Source: Mesorhizobium sp. B2-4-3 (GTDB lineage Bacteria; Pseudomonadota; Alphaproteobacteria; Rhizobiales; Rhizobiaceae). Taken from it: 63,271 nt of DNA. Numbering within the stretch: position 1 is the first letter of the stretch; every line of letters starts with the position of its first letter. Position numbers and translations under genes: made by a program. The notes under the pieces are model-generated. The model did no database searches and had not been told where the DNA came from. It saw nothing but the letters and a program-made list of their open reading frames with translations. Positions 1-7,818 of the stretch are shown piece by piece. The DNA is taken from assembly GCF_006442815.1 (NCBI RefSeq), contig NZ_VFVL01000034.1, positions 1 through 63,271 on the forward strand, given 5' to 3'.

Positions 1-97
1 GGCGGCCAGGCCAGAGGGGGGTGGGCGGCAACTCGACGCTGCAAGGCGAGCTCTTTGGAAGCTTCCGCTGCCGGCAGGCCGCAGAGACTAGCTAGCC
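1..97. other. window start, no gene
   Basis: A 97-bp lead-in to the MocR gene. The first 20-odd bases (GGCCAGAGGGGGGTGGGCGG) resemble the end of the GC-rich repeats seen elsewhere. No ribosome-binding site is clear for the following ATG. Confidence 0.4.
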
Positions 98-1570
98 ATG
101 CGCCCGCACCCCAAGCCCCAACCCTTCCCCCTCGACATGCTGGCTGTGAACCGCGCGAGCCCCGAGCATCTCACGCGCCAACTCTATCACGGCCTCGTCG
201 CCATCATCCGCAGCCGCGCGCTGCCGCCGGGCTCCGAGCTGCCCTCCACCCGCGCCTTGGCCGCCGAGCTTGGCCTTGGTCGCAACACCATCGTTACCGC
301 TTACGACCAGCTCGTCACCGAAGGCTATCTCGCCAACCGCCAGGGCGCGCGCCCGGTCATCGTCGACCTGCCGGACGGCCCGCGCGAGTCACCGCGCGAG
401 GAACCGCCGGTGCCGCTGCGATCACCCTCGCTGCGCGGCCAGCAGCTGCTCAGCCAGCCCTATCATCACGGCAGGCCGGGCCACGTCGCCTTCCACCCCG
501 GCATGCCGGATGCGCAGAGCTTTCCCTTCGGCGTCTGGGGCCGGCTGGTGGCGCGCCGCGCCAGCCATGGCGGCGAGACGCTGTTCGGCACCTATGACGT
601 CACCGGCCACCCGGCGCTGAAGGAAGCGATCGCCGGCTATCTCTTCTCCGCCCGCGGCGTGCGCTGCCGCCCCGAGCAGATCGTCGTCACCACCGGCGCG
701 CAGGCAGCCTTCGATCTTCTCGCGCGCCTGCTGCTCGACCCCGACGACACGGTGTGGATGGAAGAGCCCGGCTATTACGGCGCCAAGGCCGCCTTCACCG
801 TGGCCGGCGCCAGGATCCTGCCCATCCCGGTCGACCAGGAGCGCGGCTGGCGTCTCGACCCGCCGGACCCGTTGCCCCGCCTCATCTATGTGACGCCGGC
901 CTGCCAGCATCCGCTCGGCATCACTATGCGCATGGAGGAGCGGCTGCGCCTGCTCGATATCGCCGAGACCGCCAATGCCTGGGTGATCGAGGACGATTTC
1001 GACGGCGAATACCGCTTTCAAGGGCGCCCCGTGCCGGCGATCCAGAGCATGGACCGCGCCGGCCGCGTCATCTATGTCGGCACCTTCGCCAAGCTGCTGT
1101 TTCCCGCACTTCGCCTCGGCTTCATGGTGCTCCCCGTGGAGCTCGCCGGCCGCATCGTCAACGCGCTCTCCACCACCGGCCAGTTCGCGCCGCTGCTGCT
1201 GCAGGCAGCGCTCGCCGATTTCATCACCGAAGGCCACATGAGCCGGCACCTGAAGCGCATGCGCCGCATCTACGCCCAGCGCCGCCAGCTTTTTCGCGAT
1301 ATCGTGACCGAGCGCCTGCGCGACGAGATCACCCTCTCCCCCGCCGAAGCCGGCATCCAGGTGGTGGGCTATCTGAGGGAAGGCATCGACGACATCAAGG
1401 TCAGCCAGGCGGCGGCAAGAAGGGCCATCAACGTCTCGCCGCTGTCGAAATATTTCCAGAACACGGCGCCGACCCAAGGGCTGGTGCTGGGCTATGCGGC
1501 GTGCGATGCGGCGCAGACGCGGGATGGGGTGGAGAGGCTGGCGGCGGCGATACGCGAGACGCTGGGGTGA
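98..1570 (+). CDS. MocR/PdxR-type GntR-family transcriptional regulator with aminotransferase domain
   Basis: This 490-residue protein has a GntR winged-helix domain at about residues 22-90 (ending near SELPSTRALAAELGLGRNTI) fused to a fold-type I aminotransferase domain at about 130-485. The TFAK motif near residue 332 holds the expected PLP-binding lysine. MocR family members bind PLP or amino-acid derivatives and control vitamin B6, GABA, taurine or amino-acid genes. The target here is unknown because the next gene downstream belongs to a transferred island and the upstream neighbour is outside the window. The length is normal for the family. Its stop lies only 25 bp from the convergent methyltransferase stop, so the island edge is very tight here. 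Confidence 0.9.
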   Translation: MRPHPKPQPFPLDMLAVNRASPEHLTRQLYHGLVAIIRSRALPPGSELPSTRALAAELGLGRNTIVTAYDQLVTEGYLANRQGARPVIVDLPDGPRESPREEPPVPLRSPSLRGQQLLSQPYHHGRPGHVAFHPGMPDAQSFPFGVWGRLVARRASHGGETLFGTYDVTGHPALKEAIAGYLFSARGVRCRPEQIVVTTGAQAAFDLLARLLLDPDDTVWMEEPGYYGAKAAFTVAGARILPIPVDQERGWRLDPPDPLPRLIYVTPACQHPLGITMRMEERLRLLDIAETANAWVIEDDFDGEYRFQGRPVPAIQSMDRAGRVIYVGTFAKLLFPALRLGFMVLPVELAGRIVNALSTTGQFAPLLLQAALADFITEGHMSRHLKRMRRIYAQRRQLFRDIVTERLRDEITLSPAEAGIQVVGYLREGIDDIKVSQAAARRAINVSPLSKYFQNTAPTQGLVLGYAACDAAQTRDGVERLAAAIRETLG

Positions 1571-1595
1571 GGGGGTGCGGTGTTCCGGGGCGATA

Positions 1596-2894
1596 TCAGG
1601 CTGCGCTCTGTATGCTGCGTTGACCCTCAATCTTCATAGCACTGAGCGCGGCTAGCCCCACCGCATAGCCCAAGGTCGGGTGAACTGCATCGCCAATCCA
1701 CTTAGCGAGATGTTTGCGCTTCACCGCAAGACCGCTTGGCACAAAATCAAACCAATCTGGAAACCCCTGGATTCTAGCCGCTTCTCTTGGTGTTATAAGC
1801 CGCCGCTCAATGGGATGAACGTACCGCCCTTGCCCAGGTGTCCCGAAGCCGGTTGTTATAGTTTGCGCTGGTCGATCCCAATACATTCGCCCGTATACAG
1901 CCGTGTAGGATGTGCCGTTCTTATGGCAATCAGGCCTCTGGGAATCCGGCAAATCGTAAAGATTGTGGTCGAATAAATAGTTGATTCTCTCGGCGTTAAT
2001 AGAAGAAACTACAGGAGTCGAATTTATTAACTCAATCGACTGCAAGTTGATAAGATCACCGATAGCCCAAGACAGTGGCATGCTTGAAGATTTCAACGCG
2101 TCAGAGAACGTCATAAGATAATCTTGGTTTAAGGGCGCCTCCTTCGATGCTACTAAAAAATGGCGAGCCCGCCGCTGCGCTGCTCCAAGATTGTCGGCCT
2201 TGATCACGCCCATGGAGGTAGAGTAGCCGGCTGACTTTAGAAGACCTACAGCTGTGGCGACCACATCGGAGTGCGAATTTTGCACAGTCGGTACATTCTC
2301 AATAATGACTGCTTTGGCTTTTAGTGCGACACCAAGCGCCACGGCGGTAACGTAGAGGTCATTTCTGGGGTCTTGACGACGGGTGTGGTTGTTTAGATTT
2401 GAGTGACCCTGGCATGGAGGGCCAGCAATGAAAACGTCGATCGACCCAATATTGTCAAGATCAGCGTGAACGGTCTCCGGTTCATAGCCAAATTGCGCGT
2501 TATCACCGAGTCCCAGTACATGAAAATCGACCAACGACGCGGCGCTAGCTGCGATTTTGCGCTTTGCACCCATATTGTAACTATGGATTTCCAGCGCCGC
2601 TGCGTCGGTGTCTATGATTGCTGGGAACTCAACCGCTCGGTTGACGGCCTGTGCCGCGAGGGCCATCCCCAACCCAAGGCCTCCTGATCCGCAAAAGGCG
2701 TCAACAATCCGGAGAGGGGCGCCTTTCTCCACTGACTGAACTTCGCTGCCGCGGAGCAGCGATTGCCACCAAGCATGGCGCGGCTCCAGCCCATCGTCGG
2801 CTAGATTAACGATAGATGTTTCCTCAGATTTGCCAGGAGCTAACTGCACCCTGCGCTTGAGCTTGGGCCCAATCCTCACATAGGTTTCATGCAC
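1596..2894 (-). CDS. DNA (cytosine-5-)-methyltransferase, Dcm/HhaI type
   Basis: A C5-cytosine DNA methyltransferase of about 432 residues with the motifs in canonical order: motif I DAFCGSGGLGLG, motif IV GPPCQGHS carrying the catalytic Cys (near residue 161), motif VI ENV, motif VIII QRRARHF, and motifs IX/X (RPAQTITTGFG, then REAARIQGFPDWF). The recognition sequence cannot be read from the protein. A longer frame reaches 2933, but that start overlaps the upstream gene. The GTG at 2894 lies 8 bp after that gene's stop and follows a GTGAGG-like site, so it is preferred. This is the last gene of the leftward island operon and presumably marks host DNA for the Vsr/GHKL-ATPase partners. Confidence 0.93.
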   Translation of the reverse strand: MHETYVRIGPKLKRRVQLAPGKSEETSIVNLADDGLEPRHAWWQSLLRGSEVQSVEKGAPLRIVDAFCGSGGLGLGMALAAQAVNRAVEFPAIIDTDAAALEIHSYNMGAKRKIAASAASLVDFHVLGLGDNAQFGYEPETVHADLDNIGSIDVFIAGPPCQGHSNLNNHTRRQDPRNDLYVTAVALGVALKAKAVIIENVPTVQNSHSDVVATAVGLLKSAGYSTSMGVIKADNLGAAQRRARHFLVASKEAPLNQDYLMTFSDALKSSSMPLSWAIGDLINLQSIELINSTPVVSSINAERINYLFDHNLYDLPDSQRPDCHKNGTSYTAVYGRMYWDRPAQTITTGFGTPGQGRYVHPIERRLITPREAARIQGFPDWFDFVPSGLAVKRKHLAKWIGDAVHPTLGYAVGLAALSAMKIEGQRSIQSAA

Positions 2895-2902
2895 TGAACA
2901 CC

Positions 2903-3619
2903 TCACGCCGCGGCCGAGGCAATACGCTCCCATTGCGAATCGATGAAGCTCGTTGCCCGCGCCTCACTCATTAGCTCAAACATCAAATTAGTTCGAGCCC
3001 TTTTTAGCTGCTTCGCCAGTGCACGTATCTGAGCGATTTTCAGTCGGGGCTTGTCGTTCGCATTTGATGGGAACTGGAATGAAATCAGAGCGCGTGCGAA
3101 CGTCCGACAATTTCCATAGCCCTGTCGGAAAAGATGGCTACGCCAAAAATCGATATCCCCCCTGCGTGCCAGGTCGTATTTGTCGGTGAGGTTATCGTCT
3201 ACAGACAACTCCGCCCTAAGCCAAAGTCGATATAGAAGATTTTCAGTTGCCGCCCCGACGCCAAAGTTCTTAGGATCTCGGTCCTCGCCATACCTTCGAT
3301 CAATCACGTTTTTGCAGTGGATCACGGCGAGCCAGGTCCAGAACTCCGGGTTCGCCAAGGCTGGATGGGCAGGAAGGATCTTATGCACATGAGCGGTGGC
3401 CGCAGCCTCAAAATCCCCGCCGCCGATAGCTCCCTTGGACGGTTTGTAGGTATCCAGCAATCCATTCAAAAATTTAGCCAACTGTTCACCGATGCCATCC
3501 CAGTCTTCATCGGCTCCATCATCGGAGTACCTCACTTCGGGCGGAGTCGACTCCGCCTGTCCTTCCCCGGGAAGGAGATAAGATCGCACTTCAGATCTGC
3601 TCATAATCGGATATGGCAT
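2903..3619 (-). CDS. DUF6339-like protein of the modification/defence island
   Basis: A 238-residue soluble protein. From about residue 100 on it contains the segments HPALANPEFWTWLAV, ENLLYRLWLRAE, LARRGDIDFWRSHLFRQGYG and AKQLKRARTNLMFEL. I recognise these as resembling the DUF6339 family found beside methyltransferases, Vsr and GHKL ATPases in restriction-like clusters; that match is from memory and unverified. The biochemical role is unknown, and the conserved Arg/Trp/Phe-rich block suggests nucleic-acid or partner binding. The ATG follows AGGAAGGA, which overlaps the upstream gene's stop, so the two genes are probably translationally linked. Codon use is less GC-biased than in the flanking chromosomal genes. 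Confidence 0.7.
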   Translation of the reverse strand: MPYPIMSRSEVRSYLLPGEGQAESTPPEVRYSDDGADEDWDGIGEQLAKFLNGLLDTYKPSKGAIGGGDFEAAATAHVHKILPAHPALANPEFWTWLAVIHCKNVIDRRYGEDRDPKNFGVGAATENLLYRLWLRAELSVDDNLTDKYDLARRGDIDFWRSHLFRQGYGNCRTFARALISFQFPSNANDKPRLKIAQIRALAKQLKRARTNLMFELMSEARATSFIDSQWERIASAAA

Positions 3620-3630
3620 AGCAATCCTTC

Positions 3631-4545
3631 CTACTTAATTGCTTGTACGACGGCGAGGCGGTCTTGAAGTATTGCGCGAGCACGGCCAGGAGTATTTATA
3701 GCATCTTTTAGCGCACTAAGGGTTATCGGTGAGCTCTTTCCCAGTTGTTGGAGAAGTGTTGCAAGAGGGCTACCAGAATGCGGAGTGTCTAAACTTTTCC
3801 ATTCACTAAAGCTCTCGGTAAGAATTGACAAAACTATCTCAGTTGCCAAAAAAGGTTGAAATGCATCCCCCAAACTAGGGGAAGAGACAAGCTTATTATG
3901 CGCGTCTATGTGAATATAAACTCTCGCTACATAGGTGTCTTCTTCACTTTCCTCAGCTATGCCGCCGGCGTATTCGACGAAGTACAAAGTCTTAGGCGGA
4001 AAATGAGCAGCCACCCATTCCTCGTCGGTTCGCGTCCGAAGGTCAAAAAGAGTAGGGGTCGCGCGAGATTTTAGCGAAAAAGTTTTTTGCGCTAGCCAAT
4101 GCCCTACGACGAACGGCGAGCCCGGCATTGGCTCGCGGTCATATCGAAGACAGATTGCTACAGTTAACTTGAGGTTTCTGCCTCCAGCAAAGCGGCCCAG
4201 TATCTCCGGTGAAATTGCCCAATCGGTAGGTAGAGACTCCGACAGAGGCAAACTAGCCAAGACTTCGGATCGCTTCAGAAACGGGTGCGTCGCGACGAGC
4301 ACCAGTTCCAGATCGGATGCCTCGAGTCCCGATGGGAGCCAAGTCTCCGGGCCAACAACTGAAAAGAAAACGATCGGATCAAGTTTCTGAAAGGCAATTT
4401 CATCAAGATCAAAGGACGTTTCGTCTGAGATGTCACTGTCTTTGAAGAGCTTTATCCGACATGATCGAAGGGAATCTTCGGCGCTTTGAAGTTGGAAGAA
4501 AGGTCGAACTTCTCGAGGCTCTGTTCTGTGCCAAGCTGCAATCAC
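3631..4545 (-). CDS. unknown protein of the modification/defence island
   Basis: A 304-residue protein I do not recognise. It has no signal peptide, no membrane segment, no Walker or GHKL motif and no obvious PD-(D/E)XK or HNH signature. The N-terminal half is acidic (KDSDISDETSFDLDE), and a middle stretch reads VYIHIDAHNKLVSSPSLGD. The GTG start is preceded by GGGAGC about 6 bp upstream and is separated by a single base from the stop of the GHKL ATPase, so it is almost certainly co-translated with that ATPase. The position between ATPase and DUF6339 genes suggests an effector or adaptor subunit, but this is inference from context only. Confidence 0.75.
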   Translation of the reverse strand: MIAAWHRTEPREVRPFFQLQSAEDSLRSCRIKLFKDSDISDETSFDLDEIAFQKLDPIVFFSVVGPETWLPSGLEASDLELVLVATHPFLKRSEVLASLPLSESLPTDWAISPEILGRFAGGRNLKLTVAICLRYDREPMPGSPFVVGHWLAQKTFSLKSRATPTLFDLRTRTDEEWVAAHFPPKTLYFVEYAGGIAEESEEDTYVARVYIHIDAHNKLVSSPSLGDAFQPFLATEIVLSILTESFSEWKSLDTPHSGSPLATLLQQLGKSSPITLSALKDAINTPGRARAILQDRLAVVQAIK

Positions 4546-4546
4546 G

Positions 4547-6346
4547 TTAAGCTCCCACGGCTTCGACTTCCGGAACGAAACGAACGGTCCACAGCGGATC
4601 GTATTTCTCTGTCTCGCACGAAAACCTCGAAGGCTTATCTGGAGACAGCACGAATGTCATCCATTCCGGGTTGTCGGGATCAACTTCAAGGGCGCTATCA
4701 GTTTTGATTGATAGCTTTAACGAATCGCCTGTGGCCCCATCTTCTATAATCGGGCACGTGACTTTCAACCGAACCTTTACAGCGCTGCTAGCTTCATCTG
4801 CCTTCAATCGAACGCTAAAGGTCGCCGCTAACTTTAACGCTTCACCGTCTGCCGAAGTGTGAGGTACCTTGTCGTATTCTAAGTGTATCGGAGCTGCCGC
4901 GACTTCAGGCTTTTTGGCAGTACCGCTCTTTGATGGTGATAATAGACTAGCAAGAGTTCGCTCAAGAAAAGTCAGTCGTTTCGGCTTGGAAGGCGTCGGA
5001 GGAGACGCCGTTTTCTGGGATGATTTTACTGTCTTTCTAATGCCCGAGAGGACCCGCTCCACGATCATTCGCTTAGAACCAGTCTGATCCTGCAGGCGCC
5101 TTGCCTCGGGATCCCACCGGTCATGAGCGGGCGGCTCAGAAGATCGCAAAACTAGATCAATGTCAGCAGAAGCGAGGAAGGCACCTGCCAAGACCGGCGT
5201 CCCAACGTTCCATTTCCTATAGTACGCTACAACCATCAGCGGGCTTCTAATGAGGGCAACCGAATCCGTCCTATCTTCAGCTACCGCGTAATCTCCATCC
5301 TCCTCCTGTTTGAGAACCGAAAGACCTAAGTAGCCGTCATTTTTGCCAATCGGCTTCTGAAACTGTGTTTTGCCGTCAGACGGCGATTTGCCGGTGGCGA
5401 TGTCATATGCCTCGAGGAAAGGGCGAAGATGGTGTCGCTTCCTCGGCCTCGGAAGTTCCTCTTTTCCGTCCTCCCGAACGACGCGAACATCAAGCTTGTG
5501 GGAAATGAGGCGAGGCCACCACCAGTCCTCCACTCCCTCCAAGATGCCATCGGAAGACAGAAGAGTATCGACTATCAGCACGGACGTGCCGAGGTCGTCT
5601 GCACTACGATTGTCAAAGCCAAGGAGACTCGCCATGGCGTCTGCGGCATCGTTCAGCAATGGGTCGACGACCGGTTGGGCATCAGTTACGCTGGGAGAGT
5701 TGTCCAAGCCAAACCAGCCCCGACCCGTAAAGACTTTCTGCAGGTGTGCATGCTTACGATAGTATCCACACCCGAACAGAAGAGATAAAGGCTCTCCATT
5801 CTCATTTTTTGTTCGACTATATGCGAAAATCGTCTGTATACCAGAGTTTGCACTATATACAGACTTGCCATAGCCATAGGAACCGCCGGTTCCGTGTTCA
5901 TCTTGCTCTTTGCCGCCATCGCCGAGGGTAAGCAGAAATTTGTAGAAATTTGAGTCGGAACTAGATGGGTCACCCTTAAGCCCCGTGGTGCCATGGTCGT
6001 TAATGTACAAAAGCCTAAGTGGAGTCTGCTTATCTGAAATTGTGGTTATGCAGTTGGGATCACGAAATCCCAAGCGATCAGCCCTCTCCTGAATGCTTGG
6101 CAGACCTGCGGCCTTGGCAAACGCGGCCTTGTGGGCGCCGGTGAGTGCCTTGGTGACAAAATCCACCGACACTTTCTGGTTTTCTTCTGCCCGAGCATCC
6201 ACGCTGTTTTGGATGGCCTCCCTTGCAACAACAGCCTCAGGGTGCATACCCGAGGACGCCAAGGTGTTGGTGTACGCCTCGCCAACCGCGCCTCCCATGC
6301 GCGGGTTGGGCTCAAATACCCAGTTTGGCTTCTTTGATGCCTTCAT
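4547..6346 (-). CDS. GHKL (Hsp90/MutL/MORC-like) ATPase of the modification/defence island
   Basis: A 599-residue protein with a clear GHKL ATP-binding domain: N-box with E43 and N47 (AREAIQNSVD), G1 motif DHGTTG at 117-122, and an ATP-lid motif HGTGGSYGYGK at 151-161. Residues about 300-450 form a second conserved region, and the C-terminal ~130 residues look beta-rich. Such ATPases are known from restriction-modification-like clusters, where nucleotide-driven dimerisation is thought to clamp DNA or recruit nucleases. The frame is open to 6406. The ATG at 6346 is preferred because it lies behind a GGGAG/AGGA-like site and gives a shorter 35-bp overlap with vsr. It is the likely motor or sensor of the cassette. 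Confidence 0.85.
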   Translation of the reverse strand: MKASKKPNWVFEPNPRMGGAVGEAYTNTLASSGMHPEAVVAREAIQNSVDARAEENQKVSVDFVTKALTGAHKAAFAKAAGLPSIQERADRLGFRDPNCITTISDKQTPLRLLYINDHGTTGLKGDPSSSDSNFYKFLLTLGDGGKEQDEHGTGGSYGYGKSVYSANSGIQTIFAYSRTKNENGEPLSLLFGCGYYRKHAHLQKVFTGRGWFGLDNSPSVTDAQPVVDPLLNDAADAMASLLGFDNRSADDLGTSVLIVDTLLSSDGILEGVEDWWWPRLISHKLDVRVVREDGKEELPRPRKRHHLRPFLEAYDIATGKSPSDGKTQFQKPIGKNDGYLGLSVLKQEEDGDYAVAEDRTDSVALIRSPLMVVAYYRKWNVGTPVLAGAFLASADIDLVLRSSEPPAHDRWDPEARRLQDQTGSKRMIVERVLSGIRKTVKSSQKTASPPTPSKPKRLTFLERTLASLLSPSKSGTAKKPEVAAAPIHLEYDKVPHTSADGEALKLAATFSVRLKADEASSAVKVRLKVTCPIIEDGATGDSLKLSIKTDSALEVDPDNPEWMTFVLSPDKPSRFSCETEKYDPLWTVRFVPEVEAVGA

Positions 6347-6779
6347 TCCTACCCACTCCCAATTGCGTTTGCTTTGAAGCCCCCAAGAAAGCCTCAATAT
6401 CGCCAATTGCTGCGTCCATGTCTCGCAACTGACACTGCCATACAGTCAGTACACGCCAACCGCGATTGGCAAGCTCATTCCTCTTGCGGTTGTCCCGCAA
6501 TTTATTTGCCTCAAGCTTATCTGCCCAAAACGCTGCTCGCGTTTTCGGTCGAGTACCAAGTTTGCAGTTATGACCGTGCCAGAAACAACCGTTGACAAAG
6601 ATGGCCGCCCTAAGCCTGGAAAACACTATGTCGGGCGTTCCTGGAAGGCCTTTGACATTGACCCGGTATCTCCAGCCTCTCGCGTGCAGCAAACTTCTGA
6701 TCGTCATCTCAGGCTTGGTGCCGCGGTCTCGCACACGCGACATCAGTTCGCTGCGCTTTCTCGTAGTCAGATTATCCAC
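6312..6779 (-). CDS. vsr: very-short-patch-repair (Vsr) DNA mismatch endonuclease
   Basis: A 155-residue Vsr-family endonuclease. Family blocks are LMSRVRDRGTKPE, GLPGTPDIVF (D50 corresponds to the catalytic Asp), FVNGCFWHGHNC (H70 as candidate general base) and GWRVLTVWQCQL. Classical Vsr nicks 5' of the T in T:G mismatches that arise when 5-methylcytosine deaminates, which fits the methyltransferase in the same operon. In multi-gene cassettes such as this one it may instead act as the restriction nuclease. The GTG start lies 8 bp after the upstream small gene, and the 3' end overlaps the GHKL ATPase gene. A C-terminal tail of about 20 residues goes beyond the usual core. Confidence 0.92.
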   Translation of the reverse strand: MDNLTTRKRSELMSRVRDRGTKPEMTIRSLLHARGWRYRVNVKGLPGTPDIVFSRLRAAIFVNGCFWHGHNCKLGTRPKTRAAFWADKLEANKLRDNRKRNELANRGWRVLTVWQCQLRDMDAAIGDIEAFLGASKQTQLGVGRNEGIKEAKLGI

Positions 6780-6787
6780 GCCGCCAA

Positions 6788-7012
6788 CTAATCCAGCTTG
6801 AACCCTTGTTCAGCACCTGTCACCGTCTCAGTAAACCGTGCCCGCGTCCCCTCTACAGCTTTCTGAAGGGCCTTCACGATCCTGCGGGCATCCTCCTCGC
6901 TGAATTCGTATGCCGCTCGATTTGACAGGTTTCCCACTAGGCGAATCTGCTCAAGTGCTCTGTTCACACGCTGGTTTGCCAACTTCACGAAGCTGGCTCG
7001 TTTGTCGCGCAT
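6788..7012 (-). CDS. small helical protein, first gene of the island operon
   Basis: The open frame reaches a GTG at 7036, but the ATG at 7012 has a strong GGAGG five bases upstream. It also avoids the dyad at 7033-7051, so it is taken as the start and gives 74 residues. The sequence is highly charged and predicted helical (MRDKRASFVKLANQRVNRAL...), without a signal peptide or Cys pairs. The region ANQRVNRALEQIRLVGNL resembles small accessory proteins encoded just ahead of Vsr/ATPase genes in comparable clusters. Its function is unknown. A regulator or DNA-binding accessory role is possible because it is promoter-proximal. Confidence 0.6.
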   Translation of the reverse strand: MRDKRASFVKLANQRVNRALEQIRLVGNLSNRAAYEFSEEDARRIVKALQKAVEGTRARFTETVTGAEQGFKLD

Positions 7013-7032
7013 TTCGTCCTCCAACCGGTATG

Positions 7033-7051
7033 ACACATTTCCATAATGTGT
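7033..7051. promoter_or_regulatory. inverted repeat upstream of the island operon (candidate operator)
   Basis: ACACATT-tccat-AATGTGT is a perfect 7-bp inverted repeat with a 5-base spacer, 21 bp upstream of the preferred ATG of the first island gene. It sits in an AT-rich stretch that would also hold the promoter. A dimeric regulator could bind here to control the whole six-gene operon. No candidate regulator other than the small first gene is encoded in the island. Confidence 0.5.
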
Positions 7052-7308
7052 GATACATCATGAAAATGTGCAAGATATGGTGCGGAGAAATATTCCTTTC
7101 AAGCAGGTCTGTCGAGGAACCGAGCGCGTCTTCAATGTCTGGATCCCATAGATTATCGCTGTTCCCGTTGAGAGATTATGCGTCTCGCTCGGTGCCTGCG
7201 ATGAAAAGCTATGGACCATTCGACTGCCCTTCCCGAGAGATGGGTTACACTTTCGGCCCTTTGCGAGGAGAGCAAGGTGCCTTGGAAGGAGTGTAACGTC
7301 TTGGAAGA
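7052..7308. other. non-coding spacer between the island promoter and the IS remnant
   Basis: About 250 bp with only short overlapping frames on both strands and none with a convincing start or family motif. It probably combines the island's upstream flank with degraded mobile-element sequence. No attachment-site repeat of the tRNA 3' end was found in it. Confidence 0.5.
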
Positions 7309-7534
7309 GCGGGCTGAAGTTACCACCTGCGGCCGCATCTGTTACAATCGCAGGAAGATCAACCTCAGCCTCGTCTTTGCCGGCCAGACCGTCGGCATCA
7401 AACAGGTCGAGGGCCATATCTGGCTGACCAGCTTCATGGACTATGATTTGGGATACTTCGATGATGAGACATGCAGGCTCGAACCACTCCAAAACCCCTT
7501 CGGGCCAAAAGTGTTACCCATGTCTCCGGTATAA
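7309..7534 (+). pseudogene. C-terminal remnant of an IS481-type transposase
   Basis: About 75 residues in the plus frame carry the typical tail of an IS481-like (rve integrase core) transposase common in rhizobia: TTCGRIC, RKINLSLVFAGQTVGIKQV, WLTSFMDYDLGYFDDE and the terminal NPFGPKVLPMSPV. There is no DDE catalytic core or upstream HTH in frame, and sequence 5' of about 7300 does not continue the match, so the element is truncated. The bases after the stop (ACCGTAACCTATGTGTCCGG) look like the IS end. It lies between the island promoter and tRNA-Arg and marks past mobile-element activity. Confidence 0.75.
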
Positions 7535-7572
7535 ACCGTAACCTATGTGTCCGGAACGGACCTTCGAGTAAC

Positions 7573-7649
<77 letters not shown>

Positions 7650-7818
7650 TTCCCGGGAACCGGAAAACGAACCGGCCAGTAAGCCGGCCAGCCACGGCTT
7701 CTTAGCGGAAGCCGCTTCGGGCTTCAACGGCCAATTGGCGATTGTACGGGACTCCCCCTCCGTCCCGGCTTCGCCTGGGCCACCTCTCCCCACTCCGTGG
7801 GGCGAGGAACTGCGGCCC

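Noticed and set aside
1571..1600. Left attachment site of the defence island
   Set aside because: I looked for a copy of the tRNA-Arg 3' end (CGACAGGATTCGAACCTG) at this border and found none.
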